From contig NZ_CP012831.1 of assembly GCF_001307275.1 (NCBI RefSeq), forward strand, positions 4,022,501 to 4,086,500: a stretch of 64,000 nucleotides of DNA, written 5' to 3'. Positions 54,894-63,438 of the stretch are shown piece after piece. The translations under genes were made by a program, and so were the position numbers. The notes beneath the pieces were generated by a model. That model was not told the origin of the DNA. It worked only from the letters and a program-made list of their open reading frames with translations, and searched no databases. Each line of letters opens with the position of its first letter. Within the stretch, counting starts at the first letter, position 1. The stretch comes from Pseudomonas fluorescens. GTDB lineage: Bacteria > Pseudomonadota > Gammaproteobacteria > Pseudomonadales > Pseudomonadaceae.

Positions 54894-55749
54894 GAACCCG
54901 GACGTCTCCATCGTCGAGTCGCGCCACTTCGCCAGCCTGGGCAAGGCTGAGTTGTATGAGTTGCTGGGGCATTACGGCGTCGTACTGTTTCGCAACTGTA
55001 TTCACAACGCCGAGGATTTCAGTGCCTACGTGAAGCAAAACAGTTCGCGGTTGAGCCTGGACCCAGCCCGGGTCATGGTCGGCGGCGCGGCGCAATTGGT
55101 GGACGCCGGGCGCCAGGCGGTTGGCCTGCACTGCGAAAATGGCAACTCACCGTTCTGGCCGGACATGACCTGGTTCTATTGCCAGGAAGCACCGCGCAAG
55201 GGTTCGCAAACCACCCTGTGCGATGGCGAACGGGTGCTGGAGAAACTGTCCCCAGGCTGCCGCACGTTCTTTGAAGAAAATCCGATTCGCTACAGCCGCA
55301 CCGTGGCGGGGGAGAAATGGCGCCGGCTGGTCTGTCATTACTCGCCAACGTTGTCGGATCCGGCAGCCGTCGTGATCGAGGATCTGTTGCAGATCATCGG
55401 TGACGACCCGCAAACCCTGATTTCCTTCAACCCGGCCGATGACTCGATCCATTACGCCTTCAGTACGTCGGCGATCCTGACGTCCCCCTTCAGCCAGCGT
55501 CCGGCCTTTGCCAACAGCATTCTGGGGCCTTCCTTCAATTACGAGGCGCCGGTCATCGACACGGTGTCCGGGCAGCCGATCCCAGCCGGGTTCCTGGCTG
55601 AAATCGCTGAGGTTTCCGCCCAATACACCTACCCGGTTGGCTGGCGTGACCACGACATGGTGATGATCGATAACCGCCGGGTCATGCACGGTCGGGAAAC
55701 CATCGTCGATGAGCGTCGACGCATTTTCAACGCCTTGAGCTATCGCTGA
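54868..55749 (+). CDS. TauD/clavaminate-synthase-like Fe(II)/2-oxoglutarate oxygenase
   Basis: This 293-aa oxygenase has the iron facial triad as HxE...H: His88, Glu90 (GLHCENG) and His274 (RRVMHGRE), with a following arginine cluster (RRR near 283) for 2-oxoglutarate. The Glu in place of Asp is typical of the clavaminate synthase/asparagine oxygenase group, which hydroxylate or desaturate amino acids. The ATG at 54868 has AAGGA at suitable distance; the ATG at 54859 is too close to it. It overlaps the ligase gene by 26 bases. Confidence 0.85.
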   Translation: MSTPAFHFENPDVSIVESRHFASLGKAELYELLGHYGVVLFRNCIHNAEDFSAYVKQNSSRLSLDPARVMVGGAAQLVDAGRQAVGLHCENGNSPFWPDMTWFYCQEAPRKGSQTTLCDGERVLEKLSPGCRTFFEENPIRYSRTVAGEKWRRLVCHYSPTLSDPAAVVIEDLLQIIGDDPQTLISFNPADDSIHYAFSTSAILTSPFSQRPAFANSILGPSFNYEAPVIDTVSGQPIPAGFLAEIAEVSAQYTYPVGWRDHDMVMIDNRRVMHGRETIVDERRRIFNALSYR

Positions 55750-55757
55750 GAGAGTCC

Positions 55758-56882
55758 ATGAAAAACAACAAACAGATTATCGGCGGGCAGTACGAGACCT
55801 ACCTCGACGGCGAGGGTCGGCAGATCATTGACCTGACCGGCGGGTTTGGCTTCCAGGTGCCGCCCGTGATCGAGGCGGTCACTCGCCAGGCAGAGATCAT
55901 GGGCCTGTCCAATCGGGTGCTGATGTCCGAACCGCTGATTGCCTTGTGCCGACGCCTGGCCGAGCTGCTGCCCGCCCCGCTGGCCAGCTCTTATGTGTGC
56001 AGCTCCGGCGACGAAGCGTTCGAGGGCGCCTTGAAGTTGTGCAAAGGGCTCAAGCCCAAGGGCAACACCATCGTGTTCATCCAGGGCGGCGACTACGGTT
56101 CGCTGACTTACGGACGCTGCCTCAATGCCGCGCAAGGTGACCTGGGTGTCCAGGCGTTCCTGGGGTTCAAGCGGGTGGCGATCCGTCACTTGGCTGACCT
56201 GGACACGGTGGACTGGAATGATTGCTTCGCGGTGTGCCACAGCAATACCCGCACGGATGCAAACGGCCGGTTGCAATTGCTCGATGCCGATTTGATCGAG
56301 CAATTGCATGCTCGCGCGGCAAAAGCGTCGGCACCGGTCATCGCGGTCGATACCCACAGTTGCCTTGGCAGCCTGGGTTCGCTGTTCGGCTTCCAGCGTT
56401 ATCGTCCGATTCCGGACATCGTTGTACTCGGCGGCCCCTTGGGCGGCAGTGCAATTCCCATCGGCACCTATACCTGCAGCGAACACATGGCCTGGCAGGT
56501 CTATGGGCGCAGCAGCCCGGCCAAACACGGCAGCACCACTGCCGGTAATCCCATGGCCTGTGTGGCAGCCCTGGCCGCGCTGGATTACGTGCAAGCCCAC
56601 GACTCGCCCCGGCACTGTCAGGAAAACGGCCAGTACCTGGCACAAGCCCTGGCGTCATTGGGGGCTGTGGCTGTCGGTGCCTGGGTCAGCTTGCCGCTGG
56701 CCGACGACCTGCAACCGGCCGTGCTGTGCGAGGCGCTTTACCAGCAGGGGGTCTATGTCAGTACGCCCCGTGGCCGCGAAGTGATTTTGCGCTGCCCGAT
56801 CACTGCACGCCCCGAGCAGATCCAACGTGCCGCACTCATCATCAAGGAGACGTTAAGCCATGTCCTTACTCAGGCCGCATGA
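55758..56882 (+). CDS. Class III aminotransferase homologue lacking the catalytic lysine
   Basis: This 374-aa fold-type I PLP-enzyme homologue is shorter than the usual 420-450. The phosphate-binding region is kept as SSGDEAFEGALKL, and the Asp that pairs with the PLP nitrogen is Asp199 (VIAVDTH). But at the position of the Schiff-base lysine (SKG in the next gene, PDIMILSKGLTGG) this protein reads PDIVVLGGPLGG, with Gly226 instead of Lys (codon GGC, 56433-56435). It cannot form the internal aldimine. It may be a structural or regulatory partner of the following aminotransferase, whose gene it overlaps by 23 bases, or bind another ligand. Confidence 0.85.
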   Translation: MKNNKQIIGGQYETYLDGEGRQIIDLTGGFGFQVPPVIEAVTRQAEIMGLSNRVLMSEPLIALCRRLAELLPAPLASSYVCSSGDEAFEGALKLCKGLKPKGNTIVFIQGGDYGSLTYGRCLNAAQGDLGVQAFLGFKRVAIRHLADLDTVDWNDCFAVCHSNTRTDANGRLQLLDADLIEQLHARAAKASAPVIAVDTHSCLGSLGSLFGFQRYRPIPDIVVLGGPLGGSAIPIGTYTCSEHMAWQVYGRSSPAKHGSTTAGNPMACVAALAALDYVQAHDSPRHCQENGQYLAQALASLGAVAVGAWVSLPLADDLQPAVLCEALYQQGVYVSTPRGREVILRCPITARPEQIQRAALIIKETLSHVLTQAA

Positions 56883-58200
56883 ACAATTGCTGGACGATTG
56901 CCAGCGCCACTGGAGTGCGTCGGCGGCCAAGCTGTATCGCCTTGGCAAGACCACTGTCGAACAGCAGACCGATGGCATCCACGTCACTGACCACACGGGC
57001 AAGCGCTTCATCGACTGCGCGTGCAGCTACGGGGTGTTTATCGTCGGGCATCGCAACCCGATGGTGCGTGAGCGGGTGCAGGCGCAACTGAATCAACTGG
57101 CCTGGGTGCCGGAAGGCCGGCGCCATCCGCTGCAGGACACCTTGTCCGAGCGACTGTGCCAGTTGGTGCCGGGGGAGTGGGGCGACGTGCAATTCATGGT
57201 CTCGGGCGCCGAGGCCGTCGAGCAGAGCCTGCGCTATGTGCTGCGGATCCAGCCTAAACGGCGTGGCATCGTGGTGATGAGCGGCTCCTACCATGGCAAG
57301 ACCCTGGCGGCGATGAGCATCCTGGGCCAGCAGCAGAACCATGGCAGCTATGGTATCGATCCTCCCGACGTGACCTGTGTGCCCTACGGTGATTTCGCCG
57401 CGTTGCAGAAGGCGGTGGGCGAAGGCGTGTGTGCGGTGTACGTCGAGCCGATTCTGGGCGGGGCTCATTTGCAGGTGCCGCCGGTGGGCTACATGGCCAA
57501 CATCCGGGCCCTGTGCGACGCCACCGGCACCCTGTTGGTGGCCGATGAAATCCAGACCGGTTTCGGTCGCTGCGGCAAATGGTTCGCCGTGCAATACGAT
57601 GACGTGGTGCCCGACATCATGATCCTTTCCAAGGGCTTGACCGGCGGCTATACCTCGTTTGCCTGTGCCATGTACAGCCAGCGCCTGGCCACCCAGTACC
57701 CCCTCAGTGATATCGAGCCGGATACGCGCACCAACGGCGGGCACCCGGTCGCATGCGCGTCGGCGCTCGCGGCCATCGATTACATCGAACAAAACAACCT
57801 GGTGGAGCTGTCCCGGGTCAACGGCGGCGTGTTGCGCCACGGCCTGCAACGGTTGGCCCTGCGCTATCCGCACATTGTCGAAGACGTCCCGGGCGTCGGC
57901 TTGATGACAGGCCTGCGTTTGCGTGGCTCAGTCTATGAAGCCTTGATGAGCATGGAATTGGGCAAGCGTGGCGTGCATGCCGGGCATTCGATGAATGAGA
58001 AGGCCGAACGCCCGGTGCTGCGCTTCTATCCGCCGTTGAATATCGAACCCGAAGCGTTGCGGCATGTGCTGGCGATGATCGAAGAGGCCCTGGAGGCCAT
58101 CGACCAACGTCCGGCCCTGGCGGTGAAGGCGTTTTCCCTGGTGGTGCGCAATATGTATCAGTTGCCCAACAAGTGGTTGCGCAGCAAGGAGGCGTCGTGA
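56860..58200 (+). CDS. Class III PLP-dependent aminotransferase
   Basis: This 446-aa enzyme has all hallmarks: MVSGAEAVEQSLR (PLP phosphate loop), YHGKTL, VADEIQTGFGRCGKW (Asp229 for PLP nitrogen) and ILSKGLTGG with Lys258 as Schiff-base lysine. Class III enzymes use omega- or alpha-amino groups (ornithine-, GABA-, beta-alanine-type donors). Its gene overlaps that of the lysine-less homologue upstream, suggesting a heteromeric complex; amidase follows after two bases. Confidence 0.92.
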   Translation: MSLLRPHEQLLDDCQRHWSASAAKLYRLGKTTVEQQTDGIHVTDHTGKRFIDCACSYGVFIVGHRNPMVRERVQAQLNQLAWVPEGRRHPLQDTLSERLCQLVPGEWGDVQFMVSGAEAVEQSLRYVLRIQPKRRGIVVMSGSYHGKTLAAMSILGQQQNHGSYGIDPPDVTCVPYGDFAALQKAVGEGVCAVYVEPILGGAHLQVPPVGYMANIRALCDATGTLLVADEIQTGFGRCGKWFAVQYDDVVPDIMILSKGLTGGYTSFACAMYSQRLATQYPLSDIEPDTRTNGGHPVACASALAAIDYIEQNNLVELSRVNGGVLRHGLQRLALRYPHIVEDVPGVGLMTGLRLRGSVYEALMSMELGKRGVHAGHSMNEKAERPVLRFYPPLNIEPEALRHVLAMIEEALEAIDQRPALAVKAFSLVVRNMYQLPNKWLRSKEAS

Positions 58201-58202
58201 GT

Positions 58203-59618
58203 ATGTTCAACCCCGACACGCTGACGTTGCGGGAAATGGCCGGCCTGTTGCGCCGTGGTGTGCTGACCAGCGTGACGTTGCTGGAGTTCTACTTGCAGCG
58301 CATCGCCGAGCGTAACCGGCAGATCAATGCATTGATCCAACTGGCGCCGGTCGAGGACCTGCGGCGCCAGGCCCGAGAGGCCGACGAGATGGCGCGCATC
58401 GGCCAGATCAGCGGTCCGCTGCATGGCATCCCCATCACGGTCAAAGACGTCCTCCATGTTCGCGGATTCAAGATGTCCCGCGGCGTGGGGGAGCTGATGG
58501 GGGATGTCAGCCAGGAGGACGCGACGGCGGTCGCCCGACTTCGGCAGGCCGGCGCGATCATTCTGGGCATCAGCAATGTGCCGGAACTGTGCATGGCTTT
58601 CGAGACCGAGAACCTGATCTACGGGCGCACCCTCAACCCCCACGATCTGCTTCGCTCGGCGGGCGGCAGCAGTGGCGGTGAAGCGGCCGCCATCGCCGCC
58701 GGGTGTTCACCCGCGGGGCTGGCGTCCGATGCCTGCGGCAGTGTGCGGATCCCGGCGCACTTCAATGGCATCTGCGGCCTGAAACTGACCCAGGGACGGG
58801 TGCCGTTGACCGGCCAGTTTCCCAATGACCGTTCCGGGCTGTTTCACCTGACCTCGGCCTTTGGCGTGATGGGGCGCTATGTCGATGACCTGGCGCTGCT
58901 CGGGCCGCTGATCAGCGGTGCCGACGGCCATGACCCAGACACCGTCGATGTGCCGTTCGCCGCCAGCGAGCCCCTGGCCGACCTGCGTATCGCGCTGTTC
59001 TCGGCGTCGAGCCGAACCCCCGTCAGCGCGGCGGTGAGCCAGGTGTTGCAGCAGGTCGAACGGTGCTTGAGCCCCGTGGTGACGCAGGTGAGCGAGGTCG
59101 CGCCGCCGATGCTCGACGAAGCCTGCGATGTCCTGTGGCGGGTGTTCATTACGGGCGCCGACGCCGGACGCGGCTGGCGGCGTTTGTTCGAGTCCATGAA
59201 CAAGCGCAGCTTTACCCCGGCGATCGCTCAGTTGCTGGACATGAGCGAGGCCGTGGAATTGAGCGTGGATGAAGTCAAGCGCGACTGGATCATGATCGAT
59301 ACCTTCCGCTATCAGTTGGCGAAGTTCTTCAAGCAGCACGATCTGTTCATCTGTCCGGTCTTCCCGGATGTCGCGTTCCGCCATGGGGCGTCCCTGGAGG
59401 ACCGCGATCAGTATGCCTTCGTGTTCCCGTTCAGTCTCAGCGGCTCACCCGCGGTGGTGATCCGCGCCGGCGTCGACCCGTCCACCGGGATGCCCATCGG
59501 CATTCAGATTGTCGGGCCTCACTGGCAAGAGGAACGGTTGTTGGCGGTGGCCGCTTTCCTTGAACGGGAACTGGAGCGCTGGAGCCCGGTTGCGCCTCGC
59601 CCGGTATCGACGTACTGA
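58203..59618 (+). CDS. Amidase-signature family enzyme
   Basis: This 471-aa amidase has the Ser-cisSer-Lys triad: Lys81 (PITVKDV), Ser156 (GGSSGGEAAAIAAG) and nucleophile Ser180 in DACGSVRIPA. In most family members the last motif reads GGS; here it is CGS, which keeps the serine. It could hydrolyse an amide intermediate or run in the synthetic direction as in GatA-like enzymes. The ATG at 58203 has AAGGAGG nine bases upstream; a GTG at 58197 is too near that site. Last gene of the operon. Confidence 0.9.
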   Translation: MFNPDTLTLREMAGLLRRGVLTSVTLLEFYLQRIAERNRQINALIQLAPVEDLRRQAREADEMARIGQISGPLHGIPITVKDVLHVRGFKMSRGVGELMGDVSQEDATAVARLRQAGAIILGISNVPELCMAFETENLIYGRTLNPHDLLRSAGGSSGGEAAAIAAGCSPAGLASDACGSVRIPAHFNGICGLKLTQGRVPLTGQFPNDRSGLFHLTSAFGVMGRYVDDLALLGPLISGADGHDPDTVDVPFAASEPLADLRIALFSASSRTPVSAAVSQVLQQVERCLSPVVTQVSEVAPPMLDEACDVLWRVFITGADAGRGWRRLFESMNKRSFTPAIAQLLDMSEAVELSVDEVKRDWIMIDTFRYQLAKFFKQHDLFICPVFPDVAFRHGASLEDRDQYAFVFPFSLSGSPAVVIRAGVDPSTGMPIGIQIVGPHWQEERLLAVAAFLERELERWSPVAPRPVSTY

Positions 59619-59624
59619 GGGGGC

Positions 59625-60539
59625 TCAAGCCGTAACGGTTCTGGCGTTACGGCTGCTGACCACCAGTGCCAGCATGCCGCCTCCCACCAGCGCAGCGCCG
59701 ATGATCTCGATCATCATCGGTTGCTGCCTGAGCCAGAACCAATTCAGCAGGGTGACGAACAGGGTGTTGAGGTAAACGTAGGAAATCACCGTGGAGGGCG
59801 AGATCACCCCGATTGCCCGGTGCAGCAACCAGAACGTGGCGAGGGTGCCGAACAAGGCCAGGTACACCAGCCAGCCGATGTCCAGCGTCGACAACTGCAG
59901 GCCGCTGCGCCATCCGCCACTGATCAGGCAGAACACCAGCAGGAACAGCGAACCGAACAGCATGTTCCAGAACGTCATCGCCACCGGATCGCGGCCCTGC
60001 AACGCTGTTGCCTTGAAGCGTTGGCTCAGCGGCGAATACAACGCCATCGCCAGGCAACCGGCACCGAACACCAGCACCGGATAGAGCGCCGGCATTTGCC
60101 CCGGGGCCGAGCCCTTGAGCGTCAGCAACACGGCGCCGACTGCCGCCACCAACATGGGCAGCAGGCGGGTCTTGAGGCTGGGACTGGGCAGCAGGAATAC
60201 CTCGAAAAACAAAGTCATCAAGGGCACCAGCGTGTACAGCGTCGCGGTGTTGACCGCCGAGGTGTAGCGCAGCGCTTCGAACAACGAACCAAAGTAAGTC
60301 GCCAACAGCAGGCCGAGCACGGCGTGGGCCAGCAGACCCCTGATGGAAATGGGCGAGGTGTTTTTCAGGAGCAGCAGCGGCAGGAACATCAGCGCGGAAA
60401 ACAGCAGCCGCAGACCCGTGAGCAGGATCGGGTCGATCGTCTGGCTGACCTGGGCCGCGGCAAAGAACGACGAGGCGATCAGCATTGCCCAAATGAGCAT
60501 GCCCCAGTGAGCGGCGGCAAAACCGACGTTTTTCATCAA
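59625..60539 (-). CDS. EamA/DMT family transporter
   Basis: This 304-aa protein has ten predicted membrane helices in two EamA repeats (LIWAMLIASSFFAAAQVSQ..., and GCLAMALYSPLSQRFKA...). DMT-family proteins commonly export amino acids and related metabolites. It ends six bases from the amidase stop, convergent with the operon, so it is a candidate exporter or self-protection gene for the pathway product. Confidence 0.88.
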   Translation of the reverse strand: MMKNVGFAAAHWGMLIWAMLIASSFFAAAQVSQTIDPILLTGLRLLFSALMFLPLLLLKNTSPISIRGLLAHAVLGLLLATYFGSLFEALRYTSAVNTATLYTLVPLMTLFFEVFLLPSPSLKTRLLPMLVAAVGAVLLTLKGSAPGQMPALYPVLVFGAGCLAMALYSPLSQRFKATALQGRDPVAMTFWNMLFGSLFLLVFCLISGGWRSGLQLSTLDIGWLVYLALFGTLATFWLLHRAIGVISPSTVISYVYLNTLFVTLLNWFWLRQQPMMIEIIGAALVGGGMLALVVSSRNARTVTA

Positions 60540-60665
60540 GGTCTTATTCCTGTGTTGCGGATCGGAACGTCATGATGGACAAAACGGTCTGCCGTCATGG
60601 GTGAATTGTCAAAACCGGGGCTGCATCGAATGCAGCCCCGGGCGCGAGCGGCCGGTCTTCGTCGA

Positions 60666-61853
60666 CTAGCTGATATGCCGCGCGTATTGCTTGGGATTGA
60701 AGCGCAGGACCATCAGGAGCATCAATGCCATGACGGCGGTGAGCGACCACCAGGCCCATTCGAAGCTGCCCAACTGATCGCGGATCATCCCGGCAATCAA
60801 GGGCGAGAGCCCGGCGATCAGGTAGCCGATGCCTTGCACGAACGCGGTCAGGCCACCGGCCCGTCGCGGGTTGTCCAAGTGGTCGAGGGACACGATCAAA
60901 CTCATTGGGAACAGGCCACCGATGCCCAGGCCCAGCAGGCAAGGCCACAACAGGCTGAAGTGTTCCGGGCTGAGGATCAGGCCGCAGAAGCCGCCCATGA
61001 TCAGCACCAGCAACACGGCGAGGACCACGCGTTTATCCTGGCTGCGGTTGGCAATCGCCGGGGTGACGAGGCCGGACAGCACTTCCATGGCCGTGAGGAA
61101 CCCCAGCAGCAGGCCCGCGTGTTGTTCACTCCAACCCTTTTCCACGTAGTACGGGGCCAGCCAGGCCAGTACGCAGGTGTAGGAGGCGGTGCCCAGGCCG
61201 AAGAAAATCGCCAGCAACCAAGCCCGGGAATTGCTGAAGAATGACTCTTGCTGCCGGACAGGGGCTTCGGGCAACGGTGTCACGGCTGAGCGCTGGGCAT
61301 ACCAGCAACCCAGGGCGACTAACGCCAACAGCGCCCAGATCGCCAGGCCGATGCGCCAGCTGCCGGTCTGCGCCAGGACAAACGGCGAAAACGACGCGGC
61401 AAGCGCCGCGCCGCCCATGATCGACGTGACATACAGGCCCATGAACAGCGAGACGTTGTCGGCGTAGCGCGACTTGATCAGCGCTGGCATCACCGCCTGG
61501 ATCAGCGCGATGCCGAGTCCGGCTAGCACCGCGCTGATGATCAGCTCGGCGGCGCTGTCCAGGTACAAGCGCGATGCGGTGGCGATACCGATGATCAGCA
61601 GCGACAGGACAATGGTGCGGTGCTCACCGATGCGCAGGGCGATGCGCATGCCCAGGAACATCGCCAGGCCCATGGCCATGACCGGCAACATGGTCAGCAG
61701 CGAGGCCGTGCTGAAGCTCAGGGGGACCTCGCCGCGAATGGCTGACAGCAACGGCCCGACCGCGGCCATCGAGGGCCGCAGGTTCAGCGCCACCAACACG
61801 ATGCTGACCATCAGCCAGACGGCGTGGGTGCTTGATGTTCGAACGTTTTCCAT
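60666..61853 (-). CDS. CynX/NimT-type MFS transporter
   Basis: This 395-aa protein has twelve predicted helices. LNLRPSMAAVGPLLSAIRGE near the N-terminus is the CynX/NimT signature, and the MGLAMFLGMRIALRIGEHR segment follows the second helix. Members transport small anions or drugs (cyanate, 2-nitroimidazole). It may belong to the accessory cluster or be the first ordinary gene beyond it. A 126-base gap separates it from the EamA gene. Confidence 0.88.
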   Translation of the reverse strand: MENVRTSSTHAVWLMVSIVLVALNLRPSMAAVGPLLSAIRGEVPLSFSTASLLTMLPVMAMGLAMFLGMRIALRIGEHRTIVLSLLIIGIATASRLYLDSAAELIISAVLAGLGIALIQAVMPALIKSRYADNVSLFMGLYVTSIMGGAALAASFSPFVLAQTGSWRIGLAIWALLALVALGCWYAQRSAVTPLPEAPVRQQESFFSNSRAWLLAIFFGLGTASYTCVLAWLAPYYVEKGWSEQHAGLLLGFLTAMEVLSGLVTPAIANRSQDKRVVLAVLLVLIMGGFCGLILSPEHFSLLWPCLLGLGIGGLFPMSLIVSLDHLDNPRRAGGLTAFVQGIGYLIAGLSPLIAGMIRDQLGSFEWAWWSLTAVMALMLLMVLRFNPKQYARHIS

Positions 61854-61975
61854 AACAGAGCCTTGGTTAACAAAGCGTCATTTAGGCTGGGGTGGCCTGG
61901 TATGGGCAAACTGAAAACTGGCGGGGGGTATTGAAAAATTAAATGCGGCGCGCAATCAGTCAAGATCCAGGGCTT

Positions 61976-62086
61976 TTGTGGCGAGGGAGCTTGCTCCCGC
62001 TGGGGCGCGTAGCGGCCCCTTGCGGTGTGTCAGGCAAAACCAGGGGGCTGCTTCGCAACCCAGCGGGAGCAAGCTCCCTCGCCACA
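61976..62086. repeat. Long palindromic repeat, TTGTGGCGAGGG family
   Basis: TTGTGGCGAGGGAGCTTGCTCCCGCTGGG and its inverse CCCAGCGGGAGCAAGCTCCCTCGCCACA surround a loop nearly identical to that at 6212-6323 (CGGCCCCTTGC.GTGTGTCAG.CAAAACC), 55 kb away. It lies between the MFS gene and copD and marks the return to core genes. Confidence 0.88.
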
Positions 62087-62103
62087 CTGTAGTTCACTAC
62101 CCC

Positions 62104-63018
62104 TTATTCCATCGCCGGGCTCAGCGTGCCCAGCCAGGCCACCAACCCCAGGATGACCACCGCCACGGCGAACTCCAGCACCATGCTGCGCCGCAGGGCC
62201 TTCACCGCAACCTCGTGCTCGCCGCTCTGTCGGGCTTGTTCCAGCAGCGGGCTCAGGTGAAAACGGTTCAACGCGGCGAACACCAGCATGGCCGCGAACA
62301 AGATGAGTTTGAGCGCTAGCAACTGACCATAGGTGCTGTCCAGCAGCCCTTCGACACTCGGGCCGACGATGAACAGATAATTGGCCACCCCTGTCACGCT
62401 GATGACCACCACGATCACCGCCCCGGCGGTTTCGAACCCGGTCAATGTCCGGGCCAGCACCGCCAACGCAGGTTCGGCCTGGCGAAGCAGCAGGGCAAAC
62501 GCGGCCAAGGCACCGACCCAGCCACCTGCCGCCCACAGGTGCAGGAAGTCGGTGATGAAGTGCCAGTTGCGACGGCTGCCTTCGTCCATGGCGCCGTGAC
62601 CTGCCCAAGCCAGTGTCGCCAGCGCTACGGCCCCGGCCAGTGTGACCAGGCCGAGGCTGGCGCTCGGCCAACGGTGATTGAGCGTCACGGCGAAACCGGC
62701 CAGCAGCAGCGCCGCCATGCGCACTGTCCAACTCAAGCCGACATCGGTTTGCACGACCATCATTTCAAGGTGCGGCCACAGTTCGGCCCACGCCGAAACA
62801 CCGCTCATGGCCCAGGCCATGCACGCCATGGCCGCCAGGGAGAGCAAGCCCCCCAGCAGCGCCGTGGTCAGCAGCAGCGGTGCGAAAGGCAACTGCATCC
62901 CCGAGACCCGCTCCTGGCCTCGCAGGCTATAAAGGCCAAACGCAGCGAGGCCAAACAGCAACATCAGATCCAGGTACAAGGCAAAGCGCAGCGCGATGTT
63001 GATCGAATCGCTCATCAA
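62104..63018 (-). CDS. copD: Copper resistance protein CopD-like
   Basis: This 304-aa inner-membrane protein has about eight helices (YLDLMLLFGLAAFGLYSL..., LWAAGGWVGALAAFALLL...). HFITDFLHLWAAGGWVGA is the typical CopD/PcoD region with conserved histidines. CopD works with CopC in copper uptake across the inner membrane. It starts one base after the copC stop. The first two codons are both ATG; either could initiate. Confidence 0.9.
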   Translation of the reverse strand: MMSDSINIALRFALYLDLMLLFGLAAFGLYSLRGQERVSGMQLPFAPLLLTTALLGGLLSLAAMACMAWAMSGVSAWAELWPHLEMMVVQTDVGLSWTVRMAALLLAGFAVTLNHRWPSASLGLVTLAGAVALATLAWAGHGAMDEGSRRNWHFITDFLHLWAAGGWVGALAAFALLLRQAEPALAVLARTLTGFETAGAVIVVVISVTGVANYLFIVGPSVEGLLDSTYGQLLALKLILFAAMLVFAALNRFHLSPLLEQARQSGEHEVAVKALRRSMVLEFAVAVVILGLVAWLGTLSPAME

Positions 63019-63019
63019 C

Positions 63020-63397
63020 TCACTTCACCTTGAACGTGACATTGCCGGTGATCGGGTGAGTGTCGGACGACACCGCGCGCCACTGGACTTGGTAAGTGCC
63101 GGTGGCAAGCGGGGCATTCGGCGTGATGACCATGGTTTTCGGATCATCGCTGCCGGACACCTTGGCCGGCATGGGCATCGGCGAATGCGCCGCCATGCCC
63201 GGCATCGCGGTCATCATCAGCTTGGCGCCGGAAAACTGGGTCATCAGGTTTTCGGAAAAATGCAGCTCGATCTTCGCCGGCGCCGCCCCTTCGGCGCCTT
63301 CTGCCGGGGAGGAGGACAGCAGTTTCGGATGGGCCTGGGCCAGGCCACTGAGCAACAGGCCGGCGGACAAGGCGACGGCGGTTTTGATGAATGACAT
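63020..63397 (-). CDS. copC: Periplasmic copper-binding protein CopC
   Basis: This 125-aa protein has a signal peptide of about 23 residues (FIKTAVALSAGLLLSGLAQA) cleaved before HPKL, so His1 of the mature protein can ligate Cu(II). The distal copper ligands are in SSDTHPITG, and a Met/His-rich MPGMAAHSPMPMP loop forms the Cu(I) site. It has the CopC beta-barrel fold. The ATG at 63397 starts the signal; upstream codons are not part of it. Confidence 0.93.
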   Translation of the reverse strand: MSFIKTAVALSAGLLLSGLAQAHPKLLSSSPAEGAEGAAPAKIELHFSENLMTQFSGAKLMMTAMPGMAAHSPMPMPAKVSGSDDPKTMVITPNAPLATGTYQVQWRAVSSDTHPITGNVTFKVK

Positions 63398-63438
63398 GCA
63401 AGGACTCCTAGCTCGATTTTTAGTTTTAGTGAAACAGA

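Noticed and set aside
58203..59618. Amidase suspected of being inactive because GGS is replaced by CGS
   Set aside because: The nucleophilic serine itself is kept, and Lys81 and Ser156 are also present, so activity is likely.
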